A program made the translations under genes and the position numbers. From NCBI GenBank assembly GCA_001661245.1, contig KV454013.1, positions 960,077 through 1,024,076 of the forward strand: a DNA stretch of 64,000 bases, given 5' to 3'. Below, in pieces: positions 1 through 10,518 of this stretch (position 1 is its first letter; the number at the start of each line of letters is the position of its first letter). Below the pieces are notes generated by a model. That model was not told the DNA's origin. It searched no databases and saw nothing but the letters and a program-made list of their open reading frames with translations. The DNA comes from Pachysolen tannophilus NRRL Y-2460. Taxonomy: Eukaryota > Ascomycota > Pichiomycetes > Alaninales > Pachysolenaceae.

Positions 1-748
1 TTNTTNTTNTTCTTTTTCTTTTTTTTTTTTTTTTTTTTAATGCCAACCGAAATCACCAAACTCTATATGTTCCTTAAAAGAAACCATTAGCGGTAACGGT
101 ATACTCTGAATTAAAAGAAACTTTACTTATACTTGACATACTTGACATATTGCCATATATATTCTGCATGATGCTTCTGGAAAAGCCGCAAACAATAATT
201 TTTCACACTATTTTCGTAAGGGCATCGCGGGCCATCCTGCGTACAAAGTCGTAGGCATCCCGCAAAAAATTTCACCGGCCCATCGCCTTCTATTGTTTTC
301 AACATCAACCGTTTATATTAATATTGCTTCACCGTTAGAAGTTTTCCTTAACCCAGAGTTGAAAGCATCATGATATATGTAGTCTTGCTTCCGGACACCC
401 TTTACTACTACTAAGATCAATCAAGTCCAAGCAAAAAAACAAAAAGATATCTTTAATACCATGAATTACTAACGATCGTCAGTTACTCATCATCAGGTGC
501 CATAAAGAACGAAACGGAAAAAAAAGAAAAAAAAAGAAAAAAAAATTTTTCAATTCTCAGCCGCACTGAAACTTTAAAAAAAAAGTACTGTGATGACGAC
601 TGACGACGAGAACATCTGTCTGTCTACCTACATGATGAGTTAGTTAATTGGTTTGGGGAGTTTCTAGAAAATGATATAGATATACAGGTAATGGGGTATG
701 GGTATGACTCATACTCACCTACATACTCGTTACTTATTAATTTTACTA
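1..748. other. gene-free window start, low-quality first bases
   Basis: The first bases are a poly-T run with an N at every third position, so the window probably begins at the edge of an uncertain region. No convincing gene lies here. Visible features are a short direct repeat of ATACTTGAC near 130-150, a GC-richer patch around 205-290, and purine-rich runs near 515-545. Reading frames on both strands are short and have no recognisable product. It lies downstream of the PRP9 stop codon, so part of it is presumably the PRP9 3' UTR. Confidence 0.6.
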
Positions 749-2356
749 CTAAATAAGACCTTGTTTTTTCAAATCTTCGTAATCTCTTTGGCTCATAACG
801 TTTCCCTCATCGTCTTCAACTTCAACAAGATTTTCAATGAATTTTTCATCTTTTTTATGTTCTGAAGTTAGTCTTTCATTTAAAGCTATTGCGTCCTCGA
901 TTTTGGAAATACCTTTGTAGACGTTTATCAAAGAAGGATCGATTCCTAAGCATTTCAATCCGTGTAGATGTTTTAATTCCGTGAAATGCTTGACATAATT
1001 TTTCCTTCCCTGATATTTGGAGTTACCACAAATTTCGCAGTTAAACTCCAACCCAAGTCCATGTAGTTTCCATAACCAAAATGGAATTGGTCTTCCATCA
1101 AAACCTATTGGTAATTTTAATGGGTTGCTATAATTTGCTGAGAAAGACTCGTCGTCCGAATCGGAATCACCATTTTTTTTATCATCCGAAGAAGAACTGG
1201 ATTCGTACAATTCATCTTCTTCAATCTTTCGTAATGATTCAATTTCTAAAAATCTTTCGCGATCTGTCATGAAATTTTTACGTTCAACATTGGCTCTAGT
1301 ATTACTTATTTTCTTTGCTAATAATAATGAAACTTCTTTAATTATATGTTCTTTTTGTAAAATTTCTTTATATTCATCAATAGTTATAGTTGAAACTTTA
1401 TTTCCCAGAATTAATTTGGCAAAATTTTTCTTATGTTTTTTCCCTTCAAGATGTCCATCAAAAACTGTTTTTTTGGAAAATAATTTCTCACAAATTTTAC
1501 AAAAAATACCATCTTCTTGTACTTTTTCAAACTTAATTTCTTTTCCAATTGAGTTTAATTCCCTTTCAGCTTCATCTTTCAATACATCGTTCCATTTTTG
1601 CTCAAAATCTTGTTCAATTCTAATAATTGAAACTTCTGGTTTTAATAAAGGTTGAATCTTTATATAAAATTTTTTCAAATATTCAGCCAAATCTTTTACA
1701 TAATTTAAATAAGATTTAGTTTTTTTTTCAATTTTTAAATCAATATTTGAAGGATTTGGTAATTTATTAAAAATATCCAAATATTCAATATAACTGAGCC
1801 TCAGATCATTTCCAGGTAAATTTAACCATTTTTCATGAAATTCTATTAAATCCAAATAATTTCCAAAAAATTCTTCATCACTAAAAATTTTTTGAAGACT
1901 TAAATTAGATGCAAAAGAACTCAATATAACTCTCCTTCTCTTCTTATTACCACGTTTCTCAACCTCTTCTGTATTGACATTACTACTGAACATTGAATAA
2001 ATATTAGATAAATCATCCACAGGGTTATTTGGATACTTATAATGAAATTGTTTGATTTCATCATACAGAGATTCAAACTCATTCAAATCAATTTTTGCAT
2101 TTTTCATATCTTGATCAGATCCCATCAACCTCTTCAATGTCCTGCATTGATTAGAATACTGATCTAAAAACAATTTACATTCATGTTGTTGTAATAAAGT
2201 TTCTCTTAATGATCTCTTCTTACCACCCAAGATATTATGATTACCACCACTCGACTGATACACCTCAGGATTTCTCTTTATTCTCCTACTAATCTCAACT
2301 TCTATCCTTTCCAACTCTTCAAATATACTCCTTTCATTCTCAGCTAGTCTCGACAT
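749..2356 (-). CDS. PRP9: pre-mRNA splicing factor Prp9 (SF3a60 subunit)
   Basis: This encodes about 535 residues of the SF3a complex subunit Prp9, which joins Prp11 and Prp21 on U2 snRNP and is needed for prespliceosome formation in the nucleus. A C-terminal zinc finger of the matrin/U1-C type starts at about residue 440 (Cys-x2-Cys, then the His pair of KHFTELKHLHG) and is followed by the family signature LKCLGI. A second finger of Cys-x2-Cys...His-x5-His form lies near residue 290. The C-terminus, EGNVMSQRDYEDLKKQGLI, is the typical Prp9 ending. The frame stays open 19 codons further upstream, but without an ATG. The ATG at 2356 gives MSRLAENERS, which lines up with the yeast Prp9 start, and the length matches the roughly 530 residues of the family. 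It diverges from the next gene across only 225 bp. Confidence 0.93.
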   Translation of the reverse strand: MSRLAENERSIFEELERIEVEISRRIKRNPEVYQSSGGNHNILGGKKRSLRETLLQQHECKLFLDQYSNQCRTLKRLMGSDQDMKNAKIDLNEFESLYDEIKQFHYKYPNNPVDDLSNIYSMFSSNVNTEEVEKRGNKKRRRVILSSFASNLSLQKIFSDEEFFGNYLDLIEFHEKWLNLPGNDLRLSYIEYLDIFNKLPNPSNIDLKIEKKTKSYLNYVKDLAEYLKKFYIKIQPLLKPEVSIIRIEQDFEQKWNDVLKDEAERELNSIGKEIKFEKVQEDGIFCKICEKLFSKKTVFDGHLEGKKHKKNFAKLILGNKVSTITIDEYKEILQKEHIIKEVSLLLAKKISNTRANVERKNFMTDRERFLEIESLRKIEEDELYESSSSSDDKKNGDSDSDDESFSANYSNPLKLPIGFDGRPIPFWLWKLHGLGLEFNCEICGNSKYQGRKNYVKHFTELKHLHGLKCLGIDPSLINVYKGISKIEDAIALNERLTSEHKKDEKFIENLVEVEDDEGNVMSQRDYEDLKKQGLI

Positions 2357-2581
2357 CTCCACCAATGATTGATTATAATATAAGTAAATCTTTTGTATTT
2401 CTATATTTTTCAAATTTTAATTTATTTTTAAAACAAAATTTTCACGGTTAGTTTAAAGAAGAAGATGTTGTAGATTTTTTATTACTTATCAATATTATTG
2501 TTGAATAGAAGGACGAAAACAAATCAAATAGATATATATATTATAACTATATTTCTATATCTATATACTGTTGGAAGGAAG

Positions 2582-3286
2582 ATGAATTATGATTTGGAGA
2601 TAAAGCAGTTGTTGACTTTAGAGAAATTAATCTTTTCATTAAGACCTGAGACGTCGGAGATAGAATCAGATTATTCACTTAGTAATATAACAATACCGAA
2701 ATATCTTTTACGTCCATATTTATCCAAAGTTATCAAGATTATTAAAAGAGAGTTTTTGGACAAGTTCCAATCTAATTATACCATGATTTGTCAAAGCTTT
2801 TTGAAGCAACAAAATGAAGAAGTCAATTCACTAATTGGAAGTTATGTACAGTTAATTCAAACAACAACTTTTATCAATTATATAAAATCATCGGATGACA
2901 CTACTAAAAAGACACATTCACTCAAGTTAAAAGAGTTTTATGAATCGGCATTTGATAGGTATGAAAATTCGGAGAAAGTATTTAAGGAAGGTTTTAGAGA
3001 TAGGTATCATAGAATAGTGGGCAAAATCAATAAATTAATTGAAGATTATGAAATTATGAAATCCTATACAGTTGAAAGTAGTCATGATTGGCTAGGGCTA
3101 GAATTGGATGAACTTAATGAATATGAAGGAATGATGGACGATCAAGCAGATATAACATTCTTGGAATTTTTGAGTTTGAAGGAAAAAAGAACAATGTTGA
3201 GAAATGAAATAGATGATGTATTAATGGACATGTTGAAATATACTAAATTGGAGGCAAGAGTTAATGGTCAGACAGTTAATCCTTGA
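2582..3286 (+). CDS. hypothetical helical protein, divergent from PRP9
   Basis: The ATG at 2582 gives 234 residues (MNYDLEIKQLL...). The open frame extends upstream to 2498 without an ATG, so I chose this start. I do not recognise the family. The protein is predominantly charged and helical, with likely coiled-coil stretches (about residues 45-75 and 115-150), an acidic patch around residues 170-190 and a polar C-terminus. There is no signal peptide, membrane segment or zinc motif. The size and all-helical look would suit a small scaffold such as a kinetochore, GINS-like or tethering subunit, but I see no family signature. It shares a 225-bp divergent promoter with PRP9 and converges on the inositol oxygenase gene, with a TTTATTCA octamer array just downstream of its stop. 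It is a real gene on coding quality; the function is unknown. Confidence 0.7.
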   Translation: MNYDLEIKQLLTLEKLIFSLRPETSEIESDYSLSNITIPKYLLRPYLSKVIKIIKREFLDKFQSNYTMICQSFLKQQNEEVNSLIGSYVQLIQTTTFINYIKSSDDTTKKTHSLKLKEFYESAFDRYENSEKVFKEGFRDRYHRIVGKINKLIEDYEIMKSYTVESSHDWLGLELDELNEYEGMMDDQADITFLEFLSLKEKRTMLRNEIDDVLMDMLKYTKLEARVNGQTVNP

Positions 3287-3362
3287 TAGTATGATTTCAA
3301 GTTTTAATGGGTTTACGGGAAAGGTTTCCTCATTTTGTGTTTTATAAAGATTTTTTTACTCG

Positions 3363-3426
3363 TTTATTCATTTATTCATTTATTCATTTATTCATTTATT
3401 CATTTATTCATTTATTCATTTATTCA
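3363..3426. repeat. octanucleotide microsatellite (TTTATTCA)8
   Basis: Eight uninterrupted copies of the 8-bp unit TTTATTCA follow the stop of the unnamed gene by about 75 bp and lie between two convergent genes. A shorter AAAT array lies at about 3611-3632. The array is probably length-variable between strains; no function is evident. Confidence 0.9.
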
Positions 3427-3658
3427 TTCTGCTATTTTGGGTTTTTGGTATATATTATTTAATATTCCTTGAGTATAAATGGCAATCAGTTTGTCTTTCT
3501 AACCAGTTATCAGTATATAAATGTTGTTTGTTTTTTTGTTTTTTTCACCCTTTTTATTGATGATGAGATTCCAGGTTTAATGGTTACAATGTACTCCATA
3601 TTCTTTTTAATAATAAATAAATAAATAAATAAAACCATATTATAATATAAGTACAGTT

Positions 3659-4792
3659 TTAAAAATCAACAATCTTTGAAGGGAAAAATTCATCGATTAA
3701 TTCTAGATAGTATGGCTTCAATTCTTCAATATTATATGTTACATCAGTCTTTGAATATAAATCATAAGGATTAAAAGCCTGAACTGCCTTCAACATTTGT
3801 TTATCGTGATCGTTCATCAAATATTGGTATTCCAATTCTGTATGTAAAGGGTAACAACTATGATATCTAATCATTGCCAAAGCTTCAGGTGGTAAAGTTG
3901 ATGAATTTTTACAAATAGAGAAAAAATATTCATCATGACCCCAAGAAATTAACACATTATCTAATCCACAATTTGCAGAATATATCCCATATTTCAAATT
4001 ATATATTGGATTTTTAAAATCAGGGTTTCTTTTAAAATAATCATAAAATATAATTTTTTTAGAAAATTTACAACCAACGGGGAAAGTATCACCAACAACG
4101 TCCCATTGTCCCTTTGAATCATAAAAATATAATAATTTACCTAAATCATGAATTAGGCCAACCAACTGAAACCACCGGGGTTTATTATCTCTTCTTATTG
4201 CTTCTGCAGTCTGTATAGCATGATCTATTTGAGATAACTCAGTATCAGGATCACTCTCATCAATTAATTTATTCAATTTTTCCAATGCTTCCCATATCGT
4301 CATTCTATCTCTAATCTTTGTCTTAAAATTTATTCTTGCCTGAATATTATACTCAACCGTCTGCTTCTCATGTTGAGTCTTGTAAAAAGCTGCAACTTTA
4401 TCCTTTGCCAACTCGTACTGTCTATATGTTTTAATATCTATATCATCGTACAACTTTGAATTCACTGAAGACATCCACTGAGGTTCTTCCACAACAATCT
4501 TCTCTCCTTCATCTTCACGTTTTCGTATTAATTTCTGAAGCTTCTTCAAATCTTTCTCCTTACTGGAAATTTCTTTTTGTTTTTTCTTTAATTCACTCTT
4601 CAATAAATTTATCGTTTGAATATCTTCATCTAATCTTTCCATTAAATAACCTTTATCTTTATTTTGTAAAACCGACGACAAAGATGACTGCAACTTCCCA
4701 TGATTCTCGCCTACCCTTTTAGATATCCTAGGAGAATCAGTATTCTCCTTATGAATAAGAGAAGAGATGGTTGGTTTGGTCATTCCAGACAT
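3659..4792 (-). CDS. myo-inositol oxygenase with N-terminal coiled-coil extension
   Basis: The 377-residue product is a member of the MIOX family (PF05153), a cytosolic di-iron enzyme that oxidises myo-inositol with O2 to D-glucuronate. All metal ligands of the family are visible: His191 (DHAIQTAE), His215-Asp216 (GLIHDLGK), His286 (SWGHDEYF), His311 (RYHSCYP) and Asp344 (NPYDLYSK). The substrate lysines Lys219 and Lys348 are also present. The motif VVGDTFPVGC is near-identical to animal enzymes. The catalytic domain starts at about residue 115. The first 110 residues are extra compared with the ~285-residue animal protein and contain a Lys/Glu-rich coiled coil at about 50-97. An internal Met51 (codon at 4642-4640) could give a shorter form. 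The gene is a single exon and seems intact. It converges with the unnamed gene and lies upstream of no other inositol gene. Confidence 0.95.
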   Translation of the reverse strand: MSGMTKPTISSLIHKENTDSPRISKRVGENHGKLQSSLSSVLQNKDKGYLMERLDEDIQTINLLKSELKKKQKEISSKEKDLKKLQKLIRKREDEGEKIVVEEPQWMSSVNSKLYDDIDIKTYRQYELAKDKVAAFYKTQHEKQTVEYNIQARINFKTKIRDRMTIWEALEKLNKLIDESDPDTELSQIDHAIQTAEAIRRDNKPRWFQLVGLIHDLGKLLYFYDSKGQWDVVGDTFPVGCKFSKKIIFYDYFKRNPDFKNPIYNLKYGIYSANCGLDNVLISWGHDEYFFSICKNSSTLPPEALAMIRYHSCYPLHTELEYQYLMNDHDKQMLKAVQAFNPYDLYSKTDVTYNIEELKPYYLELIDEFFPSKIVDF

Positions 4793-5182
4793 CTTTAATA
4801 CTTTTCTAATAAATATATTATATATATATAAATTATATATATTAAATGATACAAAAAAAAATTTCCTTTTTTAACTACAGTTAAATTTAATACTCTAAAT
4901 AATACTAATGAATTAAATTGAAGTTAAATGATTGAATTAATGAAATAATATATAAACACAAAAGAGTCACCTGGAATAAAAAGGATTGAATTAAGCAGTC
5001 GAATTGTAAATTGTAAAGTAATTAAATAAAAGAATAATAAAAAATAAAAATGAAAAAAAAAAAAAGTAAAGAAGAAGAATGAAAGAGAGTTATCAAGAAT
5101 TTCAATATATAAATACAAAAAGTGTAATAAAAAAAAGAAAAGACTTATGTTATGAATTGTAAGGAATGGAATAATGGGTTGA
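4793..5182. other. intergenic, between the GH17 and inositol oxygenase genes
   Basis: This 390-bp spacer holds the 3' UTR of the GH17 gene and the promoter of the inositol oxygenase gene. It contains an AT dinucleotide-rich stretch at about 4808-4845 that could serve as a TATA region and a purine-rich tract at about 5035-5090. I see no gene. Confidence 0.6.
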
Positions 5183-7285
5183 TTATTCAAAGAGTTGAAT
5201 AACACCGAAAGATTGTTCTATACCGTATGCACCTGGATCTTTCCAAAAGTCATCGTAAGTTGACAATATAGTACAAGAAGTTCCAACGGAATCCAAGATT
5301 CCCTTAATGGCGATTCTTTGGTTTTCAAGAGATGGAATGTTACCACCATTTTGGATACCAGCAGCTGGATAACCTGTTTCTGTAATGAAAACTTGCTTTC
5401 CTGTACAAATTCCTGCTACCAAATCGATTTGTCCCAGTACAAATGAACCTGCGGTTTCTGCTGTTGAATATACATCAAAGTAAGCATGAGTGTTGATTCC
5501 TACGAAATCAATCTCAGAATCTGTACATAAACTTGGATTCTCTTCAAAAGTAACAGGTGCTTCAGCGGTAGTAACTAAACCTGTATAACCTGCAGCGATT
5601 AATTGAGCCTTAACTGAAGCAATCTTACTTATCAAGGCATCAACTGTGGTATAATTAGACAAAACAGCTTCGTTACCAATAGTGATAAATGTAAATAAAT
5701 CCCAACCTTGTGTAGAATCATTTTGGACCCAATCAATCAAGTCAATGACTGAATCATCGATGGAATCAACTCCGCTGGAATCAATCCAGAAACCTTGATT
5801 AATTTTCAAACCCAATATTTCACATGCAGGTTCAACGTTGGTAATTGAGTTACAGTCCGTTCCATAAATTCTAACAGATGATATTCCTTTACTAGCAATT
5901 AATTCCAAATCACTGTAAACGCTATCATAGTCTTTACATGATCCGTCGTTGTTATAAGGACTGTAGACAATTGCAGTTGGAATTATCGTAGAAACAACAG
6001 ATGAGGAAACACTAGCACTTGACGCAGCTTGAGAACTGGTGGTTGAAACTGTGGTTTCGGTGGAACTAGTGGATGATGAAGTTGCTGTAGAGCTAGTACT
6101 ACTACTGGAACTGCTTGAACTAGAAGAACTAGTTGTTGTAGAGCTAGTAGAGCTAGATGAACTGGTTGAGCTAGTTGATGAAGTTTCTGTTGAAGTTGTA
6201 CTGCTTGAGCTTGAAGAGCTTGTAGAGCTTGTTGAGCTAGTAGTTGAAGAAGTGGTACTAGTTGAGCTTGTAGTTGGGGAAGTGGTACTTGTTGAACTTG
6301 TAGAACTTGTTGAACTTGTGGTTGGTGAAGTAGTACTTGTTGAACTTGTTGAACTTGTAGTTGGTGAAGTAGTACTTGTAGAGCTTGTTGAGCTAGTAGT
6401 TGAGGAAGTGGTACTAGTTGAGCTAGTAGTTGGTGAAGTGGTACTAGTTGAACTTGTTGAACTTGTTGAGCTTGTGATTGGTGAAGTAGTACTTGTTGAA
6501 CTTGTGGTTGGTGAAGTAGTACTAGTCGAACTTGTAGTTGGTGAAATAGTACTAATTGAGCTTGTAGTTGGTGAAGTGGTACTTGTTGAACTTGTTGAAC
6601 TTGTTGAACTTGTAGAGCTTGTAGAGCTCGTTGAGCTTGTAGTACTTGTGGAGCTTGTAGAACTAGTAGAACTTGTTGAACTTGTGGTTGGTGAAGTGGT
6701 ACTAGTTAAACTTGTTGAACTTGCAGTTGGTAAAGTGGTTGGTGAAGTAGTACTTGTTGAACTTGTTGAGCTTGTAGTACTTGTTGAACTTGTTGAGCTT
6801 GTAGTTGGTGAAGTGGTACTTGTTGAGCTTATTGAGCTTGTAGTACTTGTTGAGCTTGTTGAGCTTGTAGAACTAGTAGAACTTGTTGAGCTTGTGGTTG
6901 GTGAAGTGGTACTAGTTGAACTTGTTGCTTCCGCTGTGGAAGTGGTTGTAATTTGAGTTGTTGCAGTTGGAGAAGTGGATGCACTAGTATAGGTTTCATC
7001 CTGGGATAAAGTTGTGCTAGAATCGCCTACTAAAACGACTGTTTGTGTTGAGCTTTCAATTGAACTTGTTGATCCGGTCTCAGTATTTTTCAATGTAATA
7101 GTATATGTTTCCGTTCCCGAAATCAAAATTTCAACCGCTGGTACATAAATTGTAGTACCAACCTCGGTATCTGTCTTGGTAACATCCGTTGTTTCTGTAT
7201 GGTACCTTGTTACAACAACAGGTAAAGCTGCCGAATAATGGATTAATAATACCAAAACTGGGAGAATTTTCAAAATTTGATTCAT
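5183..7285 (-). CDS. SCW11: GH17 cell-wall glucanase-like protein, SCW11 type
   Basis: This secreted 700-residue protein belongs to the GH17 family of fungal wall beta-1,3-glucan hydrolases or transglycosylases (Scw4/Scw10/Scw11, MP65). Residues 1-20 form a signal peptide. An N-terminal region rich in Thr and Val (20-95) is followed by a Ser/Thr repeat linker (about 96-430) built from [12 protein letters not shown]-like units that is certain to be O-mannosylated. The C-terminal GH17 domain starts near [14 protein letters not shown]. The acid/base glutamate is Glu539 (TIGNEAVL) and the nucleophile is Glu636 (FITETGYP). IYGTDC and the placement of the Cys residues resemble Scw11 more than MP65. 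It has no GPI signal. The linker is much longer than in S. cerevisiae Scw11 (542 residues in total). A 1.5-kb upstream region carries three Ace2-type sites. Confidence 0.88.
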   Translation of the reverse strand: MNQILKILPVLVLLIHYSAALPVVVTRYHTETTDVTKTDTEVGTTIYVPAVEILISGTETYTITLKNTETGSTSSIESSTQTVVLVGDSSTTLSQDETYTSASTSPTATTQITTTSTAEATSSTSTTSPTTSSTSSTSSTSSTSSTSTTSSISSTSTTSPTTSSTSSTSTTSSTSSTSTTSPTTLPTASSTSLTSTTSPTTSSTSSTSSTSSTSTTSSTSSTSSTSSTSSTSSTSTTSPTTSSISTISPTTSSTSTTSPTTSSTSTTSPITSSTSSTSSTSTTSPTTSSTSTTSSTTSSTSSTSTTSPTTSSTSSTSTTSPTTSSTSSTSSTSTTSPTTSSTSTTSSTTSSTSSTSSSSSSSTTSTETSSTSSTSSSSSTSSTTTSSSSSSSSSSSTSSTATSSSTSSTETTVSTTSSQAASSASVSSSVVSTIIPTAIVYSPYNNDGSCKDYDSVYSDLELIASKGISSVRIYGTDCNSITNVEPACEILGLKINQGFWIDSSGVDSIDDSVIDLIDWVQNDSTQGWDLFTFITIGNEAVLSNYTTVDALISKIASVKAQLIAAGYTGLVTTAEAPVTFEENPSLCTDSEIDFVGINTHAYFDVYSTAETAGSFVLGQIDLVAGICTGKQVFITETGYPAAGIQNGGNIPSLENQRIAIKGILDSVGTSCTILSTYDDFWKDPGAYGIEQSFGVIQLFE
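6050..6930. repeat. degenerate minisatellite in the GH17 gene
   Basis: On the plus strand the coding linker appears as interspersed units such as GTTGGTGAAGTGGTACTTGT and GTTGAACTTGTTGAGCTTGT, repeated for about 880 bp. They translate on the minus strand to Ser/Thr blocks. The whole repeat keeps the frame, because the units are multiples of three. Unit order and number look rearranged by slippage or unequal exchange, so length probably varies between alleles. A plus-strand open frame across it is only a mirror of the repeat and is not a gene. Confidence 0.9.
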
Positions 7286-7866
7286 CTTGGATATTGAAAA
7301 GTTAAAATAAAGTCAAAAAAATTTTTTTAAAAAAAGAAGAAGACTTGATAACCTGTTAACTTTTTGTCTCTTCAAAAATATGGATATAAATAAAGAACAA
7401 TGAAAACTTCAGAATATATTTATTTCAAAGCAATATAAAAAAAATAATAAAATAAAATAATAATAAAAAAAAAAAATTAATTGGGTATACAATTAAGATA
7501 ATTGAGCTAAATTGAATGAATGAGTGAATAAATTGAGTTTTGGAAAAAATTCAATTTGAAAAACTTGTTCAATAGTATTCATCCAAATAGAATTTGTTTA
7601 GCTTAAAAGAAAACTTGAAGGTACAAAAAAATAACAACTGAAAGAAAAAAGGAAACCGTGAGCAGCTCTAGTCTAGTCAAAACTTGATAGTTAGTGAGTG
7701 CTTCAGTAATTATAAATGTATCTTTGTCTTGGCTTTTCAAAGGAAATTGATAATAACGACAAAAGAATATACTTATATACTTTGTTCTATCTTACGTTTT
7801 CACAGGAATATTAAGCCGAAGCTTAATCTAAAACCTACATAAAATAGTTCATTAGCAAAATGCATT

Positions 7867-8244
7867 GCTGGTTATTGGAATATATCTTCAATTGTAACTT
7901 CTTAGAAGTGATTGAAGTAATTGAAAGATACTTGAATAGTTTTCGTTCATTCTCTCAAACCAGCCATGCATATTTATGTACTATTTAAACGAGATCTTTA
8001 TTGTGAGGCTCCTATTACTGAAATTAACGAGATGAAAGAGATTACATATTATTTCCTTTTTAGGCAGTATATGCACGTAATTTTGTAGTTTCATGTTGTT
8101 TTCAGTTGTATTCAGCGCTTTCAACAAGCGTAGAAAAAGCGGGTTACGTAATGAGCCAAAATGGCAGATGCTTTTCTGCTTTTTGTTTGAGGTATTAAAC
8201 CTGCAGGAGAAGAAATGGATTCTACGGACGAAGAGATGGCTGGT
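7867..8244. promoter_or_regulatory. three Ace2/Swi5-type ACCAGC sites upstream of the GH17 gene
   Basis: ACCAGC, the established Ace2/Swi5 core in yeasts, occurs at about 7867-7872 (minus), 7959-7964 (plus) and 8239-8244 (minus), that is 0.6-0.95 kb before the GH17 start. SCW11 is a classic daughter-cell Ace2 target in S. cerevisiae, so the sites fit the gene. The remaining 7286-8784 spacer shows AT-rich DNA and no gene. Function is inferred only. Confidence 0.5.
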
Positions 8245-8784
8245 CTGATGATTTTAACTGTTTATAGTGATATTAAAATTTTATATGTATGTTATGCACC
8301 TTGTACTATTCACAGGTTAGAAAGTTGAAGTTTAAGCGAAGCTCGTGCCATAGTAACTCTGTAACAGAACGATTAAATTTTCCTAATCAGTGAAGAATTC
8401 AACTTTATCTGTTAATTTTTAATTTTTTTTTTTTTTTTCAATATTTTCCTTTAATATGCTTACTACACATTCATTCATCGATTACGATGACATATTACAG
8501 AATTGTACTAATGCAAGATGTGCAAGTTTCATCGTTAAAATTCATGTTTAAACATGAAGGAACAAAAAATAATCTTCTCGGATAACCACTATGCATCTAG
8601 TTTGTTCAAAAAATAACAGTGAAATAATTATAGTCTCTATCTTGTAACTAATCACATTGACGTCAAAATGAAATCGAAGATGAAAAAAAAAAAACATGAA
8701 AAAAAAAAAAATATGGGAGCGAGAGTTTAACGAAAATGCAAATGCAATGAGAATGACAATTGAGATTTAGCAGAAAGTCCTGGT

Positions 8785-9795
8785 TCAAAGAATAGGTCTT
8801 GGGATTTGAAAATCCAAAGACAAATACCCAGATCTTCGAGGAGAAATCAATTTAATTCCTCTTTCCTTTAATATTCCGTTATTATTCAACTCGGAAACAT
8901 ATTTTTCCAATTCTTTCAGTTGTAATCTATCATTCATTACATTATTGAAGAAATGTGAAGATAAGGATAAAGTTAAAGTATCTAAAATTCCCCAAAAGAT
9001 ATTACTATAATTTTGAGCATCATAAATTTTTTTCAAATATGCATTAATTTGGTTAATAATTTCTTGAAATTCTTTTAAATTTAAATAATTTGATAAAGGT
9101 GATACAGATGATACTCCAAAAAATTGATCTCTATGTTTACCTCTTATTATAAATTTCCGATCCTCATTAGAATCTGATGATACTATTAATTTCCCACTTA
9201 AGCATTCTGTATTATTTGTAGACAGTAGATAGGGATCAATTAAAGCTGCTTTTTCATACCCAGGAAGAACATTTGAAAATTTTGGATATGCATCTCCAAT
9301 AACATCGTAACGTCTTGGAATTCTAACTATTCTTGTTTTATTAAATTGATCCTGTCCCATTTCAACGTAAGGATTGGGGAAATGGGTTATCACCAAGGGC
9401 TGTTCATTTCTAAGAGAAATCTTTGATGAATCTAATTTAAAATAATCATAAACTGAATATTCATTGTAATTGAAAAATAATAATTCGTCGTTATTGGATT
9501 CTGTATCCCCAGTAGCAGCACCAGTACCAGCACTAGCACCAAGAGCACCAGCACCACCAGCAGTACCAGAATAATTTCCTTTTTGATTTTCCTGACTATA
9601 TCCAGTGTGTTTCTTTGCAGATATAGAATCTCCCAGTTCAATAGCTTCAAATTTATCATTCAAAGTATTCATCAGCGAAACATTATTATTAATATTATTA
9701 TTATTAATATTATTATTATTATTAAACGAAGAAGTAAGAGATATAGATATTGGCCTTGTCTCGTCTATTGTTGCTGATGATGATTTGAGTGACAT
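8785..9795 (-). CDS. SHR5: Ras palmitoyltransferase subunit Erf4/Shr5
   Basis: This is a 336-residue homologue of Erf4 (Shr5), the partner that stabilises the DHHC enzyme Erf2 for palmitoylation of Ras at the endoplasmic reticulum. The C-terminal 230 residues form the Golgin A7/ERF4 domain. ITHFPNPYVE, RIVRIPRRYDV, LPGYEKAALID, GVSSVSPLSNYL and the ending RRSGYLSLDFQIPRP match yeast Erf4 block by block. The first 105 residues are low complexity, including an Asn-rich tract encoded by AAT repeats at about 9682-9725 and an Ala/Gly-rich stretch; these are probably variable. The protein is longer than S. cerevisiae Erf4 (237 residues) only because of this tail. The ATG at 9795 is the first in frame. 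Its GH17 neighbour is transcribed in the same direction about 1.5 kb downstream. Confidence 0.92.
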   Translation of the reverse strand: MSLKSSSATIDETRPISISLTSSFNNNNNINNNNINNNVSLMNTLNDKFEAIELGDSISAKKHTGYSQENQKGNYSGTAGGAGALGASAGTGAATGDTESNNDELLFFNYNEYSVYDYFKLDSSKISLRNEQPLVITHFPNPYVEMGQDQFNKTRIVRIPRRYDVIGDAYPKFSNVLPGYEKAALIDPYLLSTNNTECLSGKLIVSSDSNEDRKFIIRGKHRDQFFGVSSVSPLSNYLNLKEFQEIINQINAYLKKIYDAQNYSNIFWGILDTLTLSLSSHFFNNVMNDRLQLKELEKYVSELNNNGILKERGIKLISPRRSGYLSLDFQIPRPIL

Positions 9796-10135
9796 CTTTT
9801 TTAAACCTTCATTTAAACAATTTTACAGTTTAAATATAATTTACCTTTTATCTTACGGTTGATTGTATGTGCAGAACACTTTTGCTTCATCACAAATAAA
9901 ATTAAGACATAACTATCTATACACGACCCATTTTCAACCCATTATCATTATCATCATCACCACCATCATCATCAAGATTCAACACAAGGCATACAATAAG
10001 CTAATCAGTTCATTAGTCACTTATATTCTATTCCTTAATAGTGGTGGAAACTACAAGTATGCATTAATTCATTAAAACCCACAATTGTTATTATATAAAA
10101 AAATAATACAACATATATATATATATATATATATA

Positions 10136-10171
10136 AAGTATCAGGGACGTTTTATAAATCTCCCGATACTT
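10136..10171. other. small hairpin beside an AT repeat
   Basis: AAGTATC-A-GGGA and TCCCGATACTT form an 11-bp stem with a single bulged A and a loop of about 13 nt. It directly follows a (TA)n run at about 10113-10135. It lies between the 3' end of the small GPI gene and the start of ERF4, so it could be part of either transcript or just DNA-level structure. Confidence 0.4.
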
Positions 10172-10518
10172 TTGTTCAAAAAGAAAAAAGAAATACACAA
10201 AGAAAAAAATAAAAATATAAAAGGTTTTTAAAATTAAAAAAAATAGTATCCTCCTATAGAGAGAGAATTAAAGGTATAAAAGAAAAAAACGATTGGGTCA
10301 AAACAAAACAAATTTGAAACAAAAAACAAAAAAAAAAAAAGAAAAAAATATACTGTTATTAATATTAACTGTAGAGTTTAGTTAAGTTTGAGTAGAGTAG
10401 CATTACCTTTTTTTTCTTTATTATTGCCTTTTGACGTTTCAAGTGAGTGAAAAAAAAAAATAATAATAATAAGCATCTGGGAGTTTATATTTCTAAAACT
10501 TTTCACATTCATTTTTTT

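Noticed and set aside
328-343. 16-bp TTCACCGTTAGAAGTT shared with 28446-28461
   Set aside because: The flanks do not match further, and a chance match of this length is plausible in a 64-kb AT-rich window.
6039-6956. Plus-strand 305-codon frame rich in Val, Glu and Leu
   Set aside because: It is the mirror of the GH17 Ser/Thr repeats and has no independent support.
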